64,000 bases of DNA. Origin: Bryopsis sp. KO-2023. Taxonomy: Eukaryota > Chlorophyta > Ulvophyceae > Bryopsidales > Bryopsidaceae. Location: NCBI GenBank assembly GCA_030272585.1, contig BSYQ01000012.1, forward strand, positions 2,046,001 through 2,110,000, read 5' to 3'. Below, piece by piece: positions 19,258 to 30,037 of the stretch. The position numbers were made by a program, and so were the translations under genes. The notes beneath the pieces are model-generated. The model was not told the DNA's origin, did no database searches, and worked only from the letters and a program-made list of their open reading frames with translations. Within the stretch, counting starts at the first letter, position 1. Each line of letters begins with the position of its first letter.

Positions 19258-21438
19258 ATGGAGGGGAAGAACTCCTTTTTGGACTTCGTGGCGGGCCATG
19301 GGGGCGCCAGCGGGAAATTCGGCACCACGAAATTCATTATGCCCAGTTTGGGAGTAATGACCCCATCCAATTCCAGGCTGGCTGTAAAAACGGTGCACCA
19401 TACGGTTTTCATCGGCAGCACAACCCTGGTGGTGCTGATCGCCCTGCAATTTTCTGGAAATTTGGACAGGAATTTGTCTGACATGCGAGGGTTTTCTTGG
19501 ACCAATCTGGTCGCTGCTTCGATTTGCTCTATGGGGATGACCTTCGTGACGGGGCGTTTCTTCTTCAAGTTGTACAAATCGCATCAGAGGGGAGGGGTGC
19601 TGTCGACCAGGGGCCATCGCCTGGTGGTCGTTACTGCGTTCGAATTGATATCCCAGACCCTCAATTCGATATGCTATTTTTTGCCCAATCTGCTGGTGGT
19701 GGTGAATTCAGGGCACGTCTCGTTAGGGACGCTGGAGTGGTTCGGGGTGGCCAGAAGAAGCATGTGGAATAACAAGTTTTTAGTGTTTTTGCTGAGATCC
19801 CGAATGCTGACCCCCTGGGTGCCCAAGGAGAAAGAACACTCGCTGGACGGGTCAATCTTGCTGGATGCTCCGATGTCTCACCATGCTTTTCTTTTGATCT
19901 GGTGGGTGGCCTTGGAGGTCCCCATGATCATCCTCGGCTCCCAGAATATCCAAGAAAGCGTCGACGTACGGTTCATTCTGGCTGGAGGGGAGTGCAAGCC
20001 TCCCGCAAAAAACGTCATACACCTTGCCCTTGTGAACTCCATCTTGTGGGTTTACCAGGTTTCCAATTTCGTGTTCATTCTGAGGGCATATCGGAAGCTC
20101 CAGAAACGGCCATACGTCCTCTTCAGAAACCCCAACATAATGCTGAGATATCATTTCATGGCAGCCCTGTACATGATGCACTTGATTCTAGCTTCCTTTG
20201 TTTTCCTCCATTGGATGAACATGAATTCCTGTGCGGGGCTGTACATATCGCTGTTCGGGATCTTGCCTGCCCAAATCGTTTCGGCAGTTTGGTCGATGGT
20301 CAATGGGTGTTTCATGGCCCCCGTCGAACAAAGAGTTCCCGAGCAGGGGTTTGAGTTACGCATGCCGAGATTGGTGTGGAAAGAGGTGGATGGAGGAGAG
20401 GCGGCGGCCGAACCCAGTTTTTGCTTCGAAACTGGAGTGAAGCTGTGGTATTGGAGTTTGGCTGCGTATGCGTACATCCCTGGGGAGGCGAGATGCCATG
20501 AGCCAGGCTATCCTGACATTTCTTTCGATGTGGCCATGTCGCTGTACCGATTAACCCATCATGAACATATCCACATCAAAGAGAGCGACATGCATGTCTT
20601 GCTGGCGTGGAACGATCGGGTGATGCTGGTGAGTTTTCGAGGGACCTACAGTGCCATGAACGTTAAAACCGACATGAGTTTTGCCAGGACGCCCCATCCC
20701 CCGAAGCGAGGGAGCTATTGGATGCGGAAAATGCCACTGATGCACAGGGGGTGGCTGAGGGGGTGGACCTCCAAAGGGCTCGACCATCGAATGCTGAATT
20801 CCGTGATCAGAGTGGTGCATGGGGAGTGTTTCAGAAAGGGGGAGGCCCGACTGTTGGTCACCGGGCATTCGTTAGGGGGTGCGATGGCAGTCGTGGCTGC
20901 GTTCGACATAGCGAAACGATGTGGGTTGAGGTCTGACCAGATTTCTTGTTATACTTACGGAGCCCCGAGGGTGGGAAACCATGCTTTCGTCAAAGAGTAT
21001 AATTCCCTGGTGCCGGACACATGGCAAGTGGTGAACGACCAAGACATTATTCCCCGAATGCCCAAATTCTTGTTTTTGTACAAGCACGCGGGGCAGCGAG
21101 TGATCATAAACGGAGTTGGGGATTTGATCGTTTGCCCGCATGTCGTGGAGGTCAGCTTTTACCACATGTTTCGGTTTTTCACCCGGGATTCGGCCAACGC
21201 CCTAGGTCAGCATTCGCTCCACAAGTACAGGAAAGCGCTGGTGGCGGTGTGTGAGGCTCAGTGTGTGAAAAACAAAGGGCTGAACGATGGGAAAACTGCG
21301 ATGCCAGAGTTGCTGAAGAAAAGGGGGATGCTGTTGTCCACAGCTCTGAACATTAAGCCGAGGTCTTTGCATCTGTTGAATTCGGTGACCAGCGGAGATC
21401 TAGACGAGTTGGAGCAAATCGAAGAAGAAGCTGTGTGA
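19258..21438 (+). CDS. multi-membrane class 3 (alpha/beta hydrolase) lipase
   Basis: This is one uninterrupted 726-residue frame from ATG 19258; upstream in-frame codons contain no ATG. About seven hydrophobic helices occupy roughly residues 45-365 (for example FIGSTTLVVLIALQF and GLYISLFGILPAQIV). A soluble class 3 lipase domain follows, with the nucleophile elbow TGHSLGGAM (Ser near residue 543), an aspartate in VNDQDIIPRMP and a histidine near QHSLHKY. Oxyanion-side HVLLAWNDRVMLVSFRGT precedes it. Known relatives hydrolyse acylglycerols or phospholipids; animal DAG lipases also pair membrane helices with this domain, but with four helices. It is likely an integral membrane lipase. It lacks introns, unlike its neighbours, and a GTG upstream at 19189 was not used as start. 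Confidence 0.85.
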   Translation: MEGKNSFLDFVAGHGGASGKFGTTKFIMPSLGVMTPSNSRLAVKTVHHTVFIGSTTLVVLIALQFSGNLDRNLSDMRGFSWTNLVAASICSMGMTFVTGRFFFKLYKSHQRGGVLSTRGHRLVVVTAFELISQTLNSICYFLPNLLVVVNSGHVSLGTLEWFGVARRSMWNNKFLVFLLRSRMLTPWVPKEKEHSLDGSILLDAPMSHHAFLLIWWVALEVPMIILGSQNIQESVDVRFILAGGECKPPAKNVIHLALVNSILWVYQVSNFVFILRAYRKLQKRPYVLFRNPNIMLRYHFMAALYMMHLILASFVFLHWMNMNSCAGLYISLFGILPAQIVSAVWSMVNGCFMAPVEQRVPEQGFELRMPRLVWKEVDGGEAAAEPSFCFETGVKLWYWSLAAYAYIPGEARCHEPGYPDISFDVAMSLYRLTHHEHIHIKESDMHVLLAWNDRVMLVSFRGTYSAMNVKTDMSFARTPHPPKRGSYWMRKMPLMHRGWLRGWTSKGLDHRMLNSVIRVVHGECFRKGEARLLVTGHSLGGAMAVVAAFDIAKRCGLRSDQISCYTYGAPRVGNHAFVKEYNSLVPDTWQVVNDQDIIPRMPKFLFLYKHAGQRVIINGVGDLIVCPHVVEVSFYHMFRFFTRDSANALGQHSLHKYRKALVAVCEAQCVKNKGLNDGKTAMPELLKKRGMLLSTALNIKPRSLHLLNSVTSGDLDELEQIEEEAV

Positions 21439-23268
21439 GGTGGCGAGTTTTCCTTTTTTTTCACACTTGTTCGCGTTCGAGAACTGAAGGGTGCTTTCTG
21501 TTAGTCTTCATCATTGGTTTATTTTAGGTACACTGAAATTGCTAGGATTGCAGGTAAGGTCGGTTGCATTGGCATTCTGTGAGTTGGGAGATTTTTTTTT
21601 GTAATTTGTTCTGGAAAAGATGCAACAAGGTGTCAATGTCTTGACATGCGCGCCAACAAAATCCCCTCATTGGTACTCCATGTAGTTGTACAAATTTCTG
21701 GTCTGTGAATCTGAAAGGACACAGCACATCATAATTCACATCAGTATTCGTGGCCAACATAATGAGACTGCATTCACAACTGAAAACCATTGCTGGAGTG
21801 ACACATATCAAGAGAAAAGTAAAAAAAAGAAAGAAATGGAAACACATACCACCTCTGTGGAGAGGTCAGGTGCGGGTTTTCAGTCTGTAGAATGAAACAC
21901 CACATAATTTCCGCCCTGAGGTGAAAGCGGAAAACTTGCGGGGAATAGTTGCAGCAATGAATAGCTGCTGTATTGGCAGACAAAGTCTTGATGCACTGAC
22001 CAAAAACAAAAAAGCTGGTGGGGTTGATTACTTCGGGACACAGGTGTGGCAACGTGGGAACAGCTTGGTTGCGCCGGCGATGGCTTTTCTGGTCACCAGA
22101 GGGCGCCTCCGACGGCGATCGCCAACGCAGCGACGGTTTTTAAAAAACACTCACTCACGTGTTTTTTGCTGGATGCTCGAGGGCAGCAGGGAAATGCGAT
22201 TTCGCGGGTGGTTGCAACACAATTGGAGGATGCAATATACCATCGAATGCGGCTGTCTAACCGTCATTTTTCCTACCTTCCCACATCTTTGACCGCAATC
22301 ATGTGTGTTTGATGTTTGAAGCTGACCTCTGCAATTTTCTGCAGAGAGTCTTTATGAGCGCTTGTGGGGAATTGGCTCGAAAAAGTGTTGAAAACAACAA
22401 GAAAACAAAGCTACGTGGATTTTGTTGTTTTCTTGCTTTTTCGAGCATATTTAAGACTCTGAACGCAGTTGTGGATTTTAAGCGGCTAAGCTTCTGACCC
22501 GGATTGGGCGCCCTTAAAATCTATTTATCGAAACGCAAGCAACCTCTGATGGGGAGTTGGCGTTGCGCCTAAATTCGTGTCCAGACGAGATCCAAATCGT
22601 CTTTTGGACGAGCTAGAGGAAGTGAAGGCTGATACAACCTTAACAAAAAACAAAAAGAAACTATTTATTTAAGGCTGATATCAGGGCGAGAATCTTGGAC
22701 TTTTGTTGGATCCAGTGGTGAGCGCCTGTCAATGCTTAGTTCCATTGCTTGCCTGTTCCATTGAAAGATCCATTCTGATAAATTTCTGAAATTGTTTTCG
22801 GCACGATTTTGGATTTTTTCTTTCTTTTCTCATGTACCAGCCGAGGGCATTGTGTTGCTCACAGGTGCAATTCTTTTTTTTTCCCGTTTTGCTAAGGTAT
22901 CTCGTTTTTGGAGTTTTGTATTGATGTTTCTTTAATATTTTTATGGCCTCTTCATCATTCACATAAAAAAAGCCAGACTGCATCCCGAAGGTTCTTTTTC
23001 AATGCCAAGGTGGTCGGGGAGTTCGTTGGATTATCATACTAAGTCAGTCGGGCTCGTATTTTGACATGCACAAACTGGTTGGATGAAGTTGTGTTGATCT
23101 TACCCATTTGCATTCCCCCAATTTTGTCCAACCATGAAATCCCTCAGGTTCACCAGTTTATGGGTACTTCGTTTGTTCAAAAAACTTGACCAGATAAAGT
23201 AGGAAACCCAACATCAACAATGGTGGCTGGATCCACATATTTGGGCCATCGATATGTTGCAAGACATA
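21439..23268. other. mostly non-coding; one possible minus-strand exon
   Basis: Apart from the weak exon at 21542-21792 I find no supported gene. 22046-22312 has an open frame without motif. 22680-23260 is AT-rich spacer behind the Dpy-30-motif gene. Confidence 0.4.
21542..21792 (-). CDS. possible terminal exon, unidentified
   Basis: After a good acceptor (GTGTCACTCCAG) the minus strand reads about 83 residues to a stop, with spaced cysteines (SCECSLIM, RACQDIDTLLHLF, TECQCNRP). No homologue is recognised. An upstream frame at 21880-22050 might be a further exon, but I could not fix a donor. Confidence 0.25.
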
Positions 23269-24993
23269 TTACATCCATAATGTGACCATGACCCCACTTC
23301 CTACATCCTCCCTGGGGTAGGGATTTTTGATGGAGAGAAAGAAATTCTTCCTCTCCATCAGAAAATCGTGGAGGAATTGGATGGCGTCTGCCGGTCTCGA
23401 CTCGTTGAGAGCCTTCAATCCATCCTTTAAAACTTGGGTCATGGTGGAGTCCATGTACTCTATCATGCCCATTCGTTTCTGCACACAAAATCGGAGAGTT
23501 GAGCCCCTTTGCTGGTGCAAACGACAGAGATTTTCCCCCTTTTTGATTTTGATTGTTATAACGTTCATGGCGGCGTCAGCTACCTTTTCTCCCTTTCTCT
23601 TCTTCTTCTTAAGTTTTTGGTTGGCGATGACTGCGTCCATCAGGTCACCGACCTTCGCAGCACTCCCACATGACTTTTTCTTTTGGCCGGACGGCCAATT
23701 TCCGTCTCTCGTCGTGTTGAGTGTCAAAACTGTGGGCTTTTTCTGCGATTTTGCCCGCACAGCACCATGCTTCGACGCTGTTTCCTCGAGGGGGATGTGA
23801 GAAACAAGGGTCTCAAGCTCCAATTCGTGATTTGTACTGATCACCACCTTCTCTACCCGATTGACCCCATCCTCGTCCAAGCACTCCTCCACGAGGAAGA
23901 GAAGTTTTGTAGGAAATCTCAGGTGTGGGGAAATTTGTTGCACAAGCTTTCCATACTCCTCGATCAGGAAGAGCACTGGAAATCTCCTGCTCAAGCTTTC
24001 CAAGGTTCCCAGTTCCAGTTTGTATTGTTTTTTGCCATCCGTTTTGCTATCGACACCCCCTTTATCCTGAACAAGCAGCCCCTTGGAAGACAGGTTGCCA
24101 TGCTCAGAAAAGATTTCGAAGAGGGGATGCTTCGAACGCCCATCGTGTGTTTGTACGATCTGTTTTGAGACAATATCGATCGCCTGATCGTGCATGGTAG
24201 GATCCACCCAACCGCGGGAGTATTTCGCCACCAGTTGTGCTGTTGCCATACTCCCAACCGTGTTTTCAAACCTGGCCAAATGGAAGCCATACTTTGGGCC
24301 ACCATGTTCCACGATCGAAATATATTTCCCGCCCTCATCATTGCCATTTTCCTGCGTGACCAGATGCTTGACGACGGCTTTCCTCAGTATGGCTCCATAT
24401 GTTGTCCCGTTTGTCCGTTATACTGGACGTTACCAACTGTCCTCAATTTTTCGTTTGTGGTGACGGCGACGGGGCATGGAGGGCGGTGCTTTGTACTCAA
24501 GATTGGAGCCACCCCATGTTCTGAAACGCACATCGCGGAATCCTTTTGGGTAAAGATTCGGGGACCGTGTCTCCGCTGGACAAGACAGCCATGTTGGACG
24601 CCGTTGACGTTGTTGCTTCATTCGCAGACATTGAACTTTCATCCCCTCTTGTGCTCCAGTGTCTGTGCGAGAAAAAAATGAGCCAACTCGATTAACAAGG
24701 AAACAGCAAACCACATCGCAGACCGCAAATGTATGTTGGATAAAGCAGTACCGCGAACTGTGGTCGACGTCTTGCTGTGTGTCCGTTACAATCGCCACCA
24801 TTGTGGCGACAGCGGTATCCACAAAACCTCCATTTGCTGTTTCACGAGACAGCATCCCACCGCAGGCGTCACATTTTTTGGTGGCCCTTTTTCGGTTCTT
24901 CGCCAGGCCCCTGTGTCGAAGGTACACAAGCCCTGCGAGCGCTATTCTTCCTCCTCCGATCGCCACCAGGGCTACAGCCGTCGACGAGCGCAT
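23269..24993 (-). CDS. Dpy-30-motif protein with an N-terminal hydrophobic segment
   Basis: Two exons, 24434-24993 and 23269-24382, join in phase over a 51-nt intron (GTAACG...CTGAG) to give 557 residues from ATG 24993. The N-terminus has a hydrophobic stretch (about residues 4-25), basic residues and a CDACGG motif near 40. The middle is acidic/basic with a KLKKKKRKGEK cluster. The C-terminal 60 residues contain a Dpy-30 motif, with QVLKDGLKALNESRPADAIQ followed by FLHDFL; such helix pairs dock short amphipathic helices in chromatin, ciliary and AKAP-like complexes. An additional intron around 24640-24700 or 23465-23510 cannot be excluded, and if the first exon belongs elsewhere the membrane segment would be lost. 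Confidence 0.6.
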
Positions 24994-25056
24994 TGTTGCG
25001 AGCTTGGACTGTGGAGGGTCAGTGCAAGTTTATACGGTCGTAAACCGTTAGCAACT

Positions 25057-25108
25057 ATGTACCGGAATATATATCGCTTGAGTGACTCAGCCACAAATAT
25101 CCCATGGC
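25057..25108. repeat. duplicated upstream sequence, copy 1
   Basis: GTACCGGAATATATATCGCTTGAGTGA...AAATATCCCAT recurs in shortened form at 26388-26432. Copy 1 lies just upstream of the Dpy-30-motif gene (minus strand), where a promoter would be. Confidence 0.6.
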
Positions 25109-25203
25109 GAACTTTTTTTGCCTTTGGCAAAACCAAATCAATCGATATTTGTGGTGGGTTTTTGTTATTTGAGCATCAGCCCTTACTCGTTGCCTTGCTG
25201 CGC

Positions 25204-25543
25204 TCATGAAGTAAAAGGCTGAACAGGAAGTGTGTCCTGGACTGGATGTTTCATGTTGAAATTCCACACTCGGTTTGTGCAATGGTAATTATTTTGTTCG
25301 GGAGGTGCTGGATTGACTGAAGCACTTGCACACTGCTTATGCCCCCTGGCATTTGTTACAAGCATTCCAGCATCCTCTTCAGGCTCTGTTGGGCAATGAA
25401 AAATATCTTCTGTCTTACAAAAACATTCGGGATTTGACGAGATGCAAAACAAACCATCGAGCCAATCGCCAGTTTTACAATGCGAATGCGAAAACAAGGT
25501 TGGATTGCTACAAGTACATTGACAAAAACCGGAACTATCCCAA
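25204..25543 (-). CDS. possible Cys-rich exon, unidentified
   Basis: After GGGTGTGTAG the minus strand stays open for about 113 codons to a stop at 25204. Cysteines are spaced as in small secreted domains (FCQCTCSNP, HCKTGDW, FCISSNPECFCKTED, HCPTEPEEDAG). The sequence looks coding, but no first exon was found and no family is recognised. Confidence 0.3.
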
Positions 25544-26070
25544 CTACACACCCAAAGAGAAGCAGAAGAGAATAATAATAATAATAAACCAAAAAAAAAC
25601 ACTGGAGCCAGCCATCTTGCGAAACAGTTTCACTGTGTGTGCAACACGACCCAGCACCCCAGTTTTCTTTTACTTTTCAGAAGTTAGATTTTGCGGCTAT
25701 ATGTGAAAGCGAAGAGTCGTGGGCAGATTTGGGTCTGTATGAACATTTCTGTAAAACAAACACCAATTGGACCCAGCACCCCATCAAGAATATCACAAAG
25801 AAATTCCCCTGCAAACACATTGCATCCAAAACCACCACAGAAAAAGTCATTCAGACCAAATGAATGGACAAAACACACCTCCCTCTTTTTATACCTCCCC
25901 CCTCAGCAAAATTCAATGAGGAATGCTCACAAGAAACACCAAAGAAAAAAAGGAAATACTTTGCATATGTAGAGCGATAAAACATTCACTTTCTATTTCT
26001 AGTGATCGACAATAATGCGAGACGGCTGATCATGACTGCCAGACCCGGAGCTGCTGAGCTCCTTTGACAA

Positions 26071-26198
26071 GGTCATGTGGGTGTTGAAGAATACATCAAG
26101 GAGCAAGGTTTGCCATACACCATTTTCCACCCGCTTTACATTTATGGACCACACACCGCAAAGGATTGCGAGCAGTGGTTTGTTGACAGGGTCATCAG
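26071..26198 (+). pseudogene. orphan exon of a CSP41-type NAD-epimerase-like protein
   Basis: The frame GHVGVEEYIKEQGLPYTIFH followed by PLYIYGPHTAKDCEQWFVDRVI matches the C-terminal part of chloroplast stem-loop-binding (CSP41) and related extended short-chain dehydrogenase/epimerase proteins. It is flanked by AG (before GGTCAT) and GT (CAG/GTGGGC), so it keeps exon form, but no neighbouring exon for the N-terminal Rossmann fold or the C-terminus is seen. It is probably a duplicated gene fragment; a gene with very distant exons is the alternative. Confidence 0.6.
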
Positions 26199-26387
26199 GT
26201 GGGCATCAGAAACTCGATCGAAAAATGCTTTTGGAATGCTCTTCTCGAGTATGTTTGTTTTTTTTTCTCGATGGGTGTTTTGGTTGCGGTTCTTGGGAGA
26301 AAATAGAGAAGCGAACTGAATGTTGAAAATCCTCAAAATCTTGAATGGTAAAATTTAAAAATTTATGGTCCGACAGATCGTCGATTC

Positions 26388-26432
26388 TGTACTGGAATAT
26401 ATATCACTTGAGTAATAAATATCCCACGTCGG
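26388..26432. repeat. duplicated upstream sequence, copy 2
   Basis: GTACTGGAATATATATCACTTGAGTAATAAATATCCCA matches 25057-25108 with an internal deletion. No gene start is evident next to it. Confidence 0.6.
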
Positions 26433-27808
26433 CCAATGTGCCTGCTTCGAATCACGCTTCGGCCAACAATTGAGCTTGAAAAACAATTGTGAACAACCTG
26501 TTTTGTCGCATGCTGAAGTTACGTTTTGGTTTTTTTGGTTTTTTCTGGTGAACGTTTTGTTTCTTGGTTGGTGTGGATCGATGTTTCATCACAGGTGTTA
26601 CTCCATGCTGTTCTGTGGGCGGGCCTGTCTGCTCGACGAATTGCCTGCATTGAAGCAGAATATTCATGAATATTCATGATCATGGAGTAAAAAGGTGAAG
26701 GAATTTGGTGCTTCCAAAAACTGTACCATATATATAAGGCACTTGTGAGCAGCAGCCTTGTTTGAAAGGGACCACAATCTCAATGTACACATGTATAATC
26801 TTGTGTTGTGATTCCTCCCTGATTCTAAGCAGAACGTGATTTCATCAACTGCCACATTTTCCAAAGGGGAGCCCCTGGCACTCATCCAACAGACAAATAA
26901 GGCAAAACCAAAAGATATATTTTAAACAAAAGCACACCAATATTGGATTTGTTCACCAAACACCAATGCCTCATTCATCATCACCATTTTCTAACCCCCA
27001 ACTTTGCATCGCCTTTTTTTTTTCTGCTTCACACAGTGCGATTTTTTTTTCTTTTCTCGGGGGGTGATACTGAAGGCCATTGCGATATGGATTTGAAGAA
27101 AAATTCCAACTCCATTTTTCTGTCGCACCGTACATTTCATTTTTACCCAACACTGATCAGGAAAAAAAAACCCTATAAAATTAAAAAAACACCCCACCCT
27201 GATTCTTTTCTCTCTCTACACTTCTTTTTCTTTTTCTTTCTTTTCAACCTTTTTGGAGCCCTTCGCGCAAAATGACGATTGAATTTAGTGGCGCACTATA
27301 GACACTGAACAAAGTGTGAATGCATTCCTCGGAAAGCAGACCAAGTGAACACTTGGGTGGCTATGATTTTTGGAGGCAGAGCACTTACACTGACTTCGCG
27401 CGAAACCGACAGCACAATTTTTGTGCAGGATATGATCGGCGGCTACCGTTTTGTGAACTCCAGGATTTTCAGAAGTTCAAGAAAAGGATAGTGATCATCA
27501 TAAAAAATTTCCATAGAAGTGGAGCATTTGGTGAGAGGGGGGCACAAAGAACGCCAAGTGTCCGACCGGGTCGTGTGTGTCACCTGCAAAAGGACAACCT
27601 TTTGTACATTGAATGTACCAGTGCGAAGTTCTTTTGGGAAAGGAGGGAGCTTGTGTTGATCTTGCGTCCATGTCATACATTCTCGCGGGCGTTATGATTC
27701 GTTATCTTATCAAGAGAGGGCCCCCGATCGTACAAATACAGCCACGAGAAGCGTCCAAACAATCCTTCCCTCCTGCCGCTTTTTTTGCACTGATCGACTA
27801 CCACCATC

Positions 27809-28963
27809 ATGGTTGCGCTTCCAACTATCGTGTTCCTCGTGGTGGCCTTGGCTGCTTCTACCCATGCAGGCCTTGCAAAAGGTATTGAATGTGTGCGTTG
27901 GGGGGTTTGCTTCTTCTTCCAGCGTTCATCAGCATTCGTTTGGGAAAGAAACCAATATCGAGGCCCTGACACTCGCTCCCGAGCGCGATTCCCACCCGCT
28001 TTCCAATTTTTCTATCTCCAGTGGATTGTTTGTGCTTCCTTGTAATGGTCATGGCATCAGCCCCCTCCCTCGAGTTTTTTCCCTTTCCTGACGGGTTCCG
28101 TTTTGCCGCTGTTGTGTTGTTTCTGATGACTGCACGCAGAGCAAGTCCAATTGCCAGCATGCGGCTTTTTCAAGATCCCTGCCGGTTACATGGAAGCGTC
28201 GGGAGGCCCCGCCGGAAACATCGCTTGCAAGAAATGGCCGTCCCTCAAGGCCGCCCAGAAGGAATGCTTGGCCGTGCGCGAATGCGATGGATTTTCCTTT
28301 GGCCCCAGCGGTTCGGTATACTTCGGCTGCCTGAAGAAAAACAGAGAAGCAGGTTATAACCCCAACACCAAGTTCGCTGGGTACCATAAGAATATCGTGG
28401 GTTGCTGCCGAGACGATCAATATAAGCTGGAAGGGGATGGTGTTTGCATGGTGTCCGTCGAGAAATTGGTGAGCACGGGCAAAACCGCGATTCAATCCTC
28501 CACGGCATACAGAGGCGTCCCTGCGAGAGCGCTGGATGGAAACAAAAACACCGACTACTTTAAGGGTAGCTGCACGCACACGGCCCGCGAAAAGAACCCC
28601 TTTTGGCAAGTCGACCTCGGGCAGGCCTACCATGTGACGAAAGTGGTGATCACCAATCGAGGAGATTGTTGTTTCGAGAGGCTCAGCAATTTCGAGATTC
28701 GGGTTGGTAAGTATAAGGCGTCCAGCGGGAACCCCGCGTGCGTGGAGCACGCCAAGTTGGGAAAAGGCGAGACGAAGGCTTTCAAGTGCGACCTTGTCGG
28801 CAGCCAAGTGAACGTCAGGATTATCGGCACCCAATTCTTGACGCTTTGCGAGGTTCAAGTGCTTGCGTTGGTGCCTGTGGGAAATGGCGGCGATTTTGTG
28901 GAGAAGCGTCTTTTCCTCGACGAAGGTAATGCTCGGTGTTTTTCTGAATCCTTTCCGCTGTAA
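27809..28963 (+). CDS. secreted protein with an apple/PAN-like module and an F-type lectin (fucolectin) domain
   Basis: Exon 1 is 27809-27881 and exon 2 is 28140-28963, joined in phase 1, giving 298 residues. Exon 1 encodes a signal peptide (MVALPTIVFLVVALAASTHA). Residues about 28-115 contain spaced cysteines (PACGFFKIP, CKKWPSLKAAQKEC, VRECDGFSF, FGCLKKN) like a PAN/apple module. From about 125 comes a fucolectin (FTP, F5/8C-like) domain: STGKTAIQSSTAYRGVPARA, then LDGN, WQVDLG, ITNRGDCCFERLSNFEIRVG, and LTLCEVQV near the end. F-type lectins bind fucose with calcium, usually outside the cell. A donor-like GAAG/GTAATG at 28925 could lead to a further exon, but simple readthrough reaches TAA at 28961-28963. 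An antisense long frame over exon 2 is a shadow. Confidence 0.85.
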
Positions 28964-29086
28964 ACATGCCGCCATTTTCAGCCTGGATTGTGAGTTTTTG
29001 CTGTAGAGTTGTTTCCATTTGCAACCTCGATTGTGAGTTTTTGCTGTAAAGTCGTCTCCATTTTTGGTCTCGATTGTGAGTTTTCG
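28958..29086 (+). repeat. three tandem 43-bp repeats
   Basis: Units at 28958-29000, 29001-29043 and 29044-29086 share CTGTA...CCATTT...GATTGTGAGTTTT. The first unit supplies the stop codon of the fucolectin-like gene (CTG TAA). Confidence 0.9.
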
Positions 29087-30037
29087 CGTTTTCTGGTGAT
29101 GCAGGGAGCTTGCCTGAGTAGCCATGTGGTGGTGGTGGCGATTTTTTAATGGGGTTTGGAATTTTCTGATGCAAGAAAAAAAACTGTCTTTTGCGTCGCG
29201 ATGAGACGGAAATCATACATAGTTTTGCAGAAAGTTAAATTCATTTGGTTTCATCATGGGAAAAATCTTCAGAGAAACAGTTTTCCTGTGTGTTTTTGGA
29301 GAAAGTTAGTAGTTAAGGGAGTGCTATTAGGGTGGGCAGAGACTGGGTGCCTATGCATTCGATTGTGGGGAATGCTCTATTTTGATTTTCGTAATGTGTT
29401 TTTTTTTTTGGGAACTGCAGATGAATGTTGTTATCATGCACTCGTCTGACATTGCCACTCCACCAAATACTGAGTATTTTTTTATAAATCAGATGGAGGA
29501 AACACAAAAGAATTATAAACAGAACCCTGTTACTTTGTAGGGTTGCCATAGAGTTAATTCCATGTCCCAAAAAAGTCTCTATACACTTTTCTCCTGCCCC
29601 TTGGTTCAAAAACAGATTGCAGAGAAACTGAAAGAAAAAAACATTCCAAAAACATTTCAAGATAAAAACTCCCCCAATCCTGACACCTCCAGACGACGTT
29701 GCAACAATTCAACGACTCGTTGTTTCCATCCATCGGATGGTGGTGGTGATGGGCTTCCCTAGCTAGGGAAGCCCATCTATAGATGTTCAGTCCATTCTAT
29801 ATCGCACCCCAAAACATGGTGATTCTTTTTTGGACTGGATGTTGAGTTTTCTCTGCAAACAAACTGCAACCCCATTCATTCATTCATTCATTCATTCATT
29901 CGACCGATTGATTGAATGATCGTTTCGACAAAATCGATTTCCCTCCCCCCTGCGCGACGTCGAACTGCATCCTGCCCTGTTTTTCCCCACCATTTCGACT
30001 CGACGATTTCGAACGTGAAAGGAGAAAAGAAAGAAAA
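29087..30037. other. intergenic spacer with a perfect palindrome
   Basis: No gene is seen. It includes the 30-bp palindrome at 29748-29777 and ATTC microsatellite repeats at 29874-29900, shortly before the prefoldin gene. Confidence 0.5.
29748..29777. repeat. perfect 30-bp palindrome
   Basis: GATGGGCTTCCCTAG is followed directly by its exact reverse complement with no spacer. It lies 260 bp upstream of the prefoldin subunit 5 start codon. Confidence 0.95.

Larger units (their letters stand above)
25544..27808. other. mostly non-coding stretch with one orphan exon
   Basis: Apart from the epimerase-like fragment (26071-26198) and the repeat copy at 26388-26432 there is no supported gene. A short plus-strand stretch near 26829-26890 (QNVISSTATFSKGEPLAL) looks coding but stands alone. 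Confidence 0.4.

Noticed and set aside
28049-29125. Minus-strand 358-codon open frame
   Set aside because: It lies over the fucolectin exon, which has clear domain motifs on the plus strand. The minus frame has none and runs through the 43-bp repeats.
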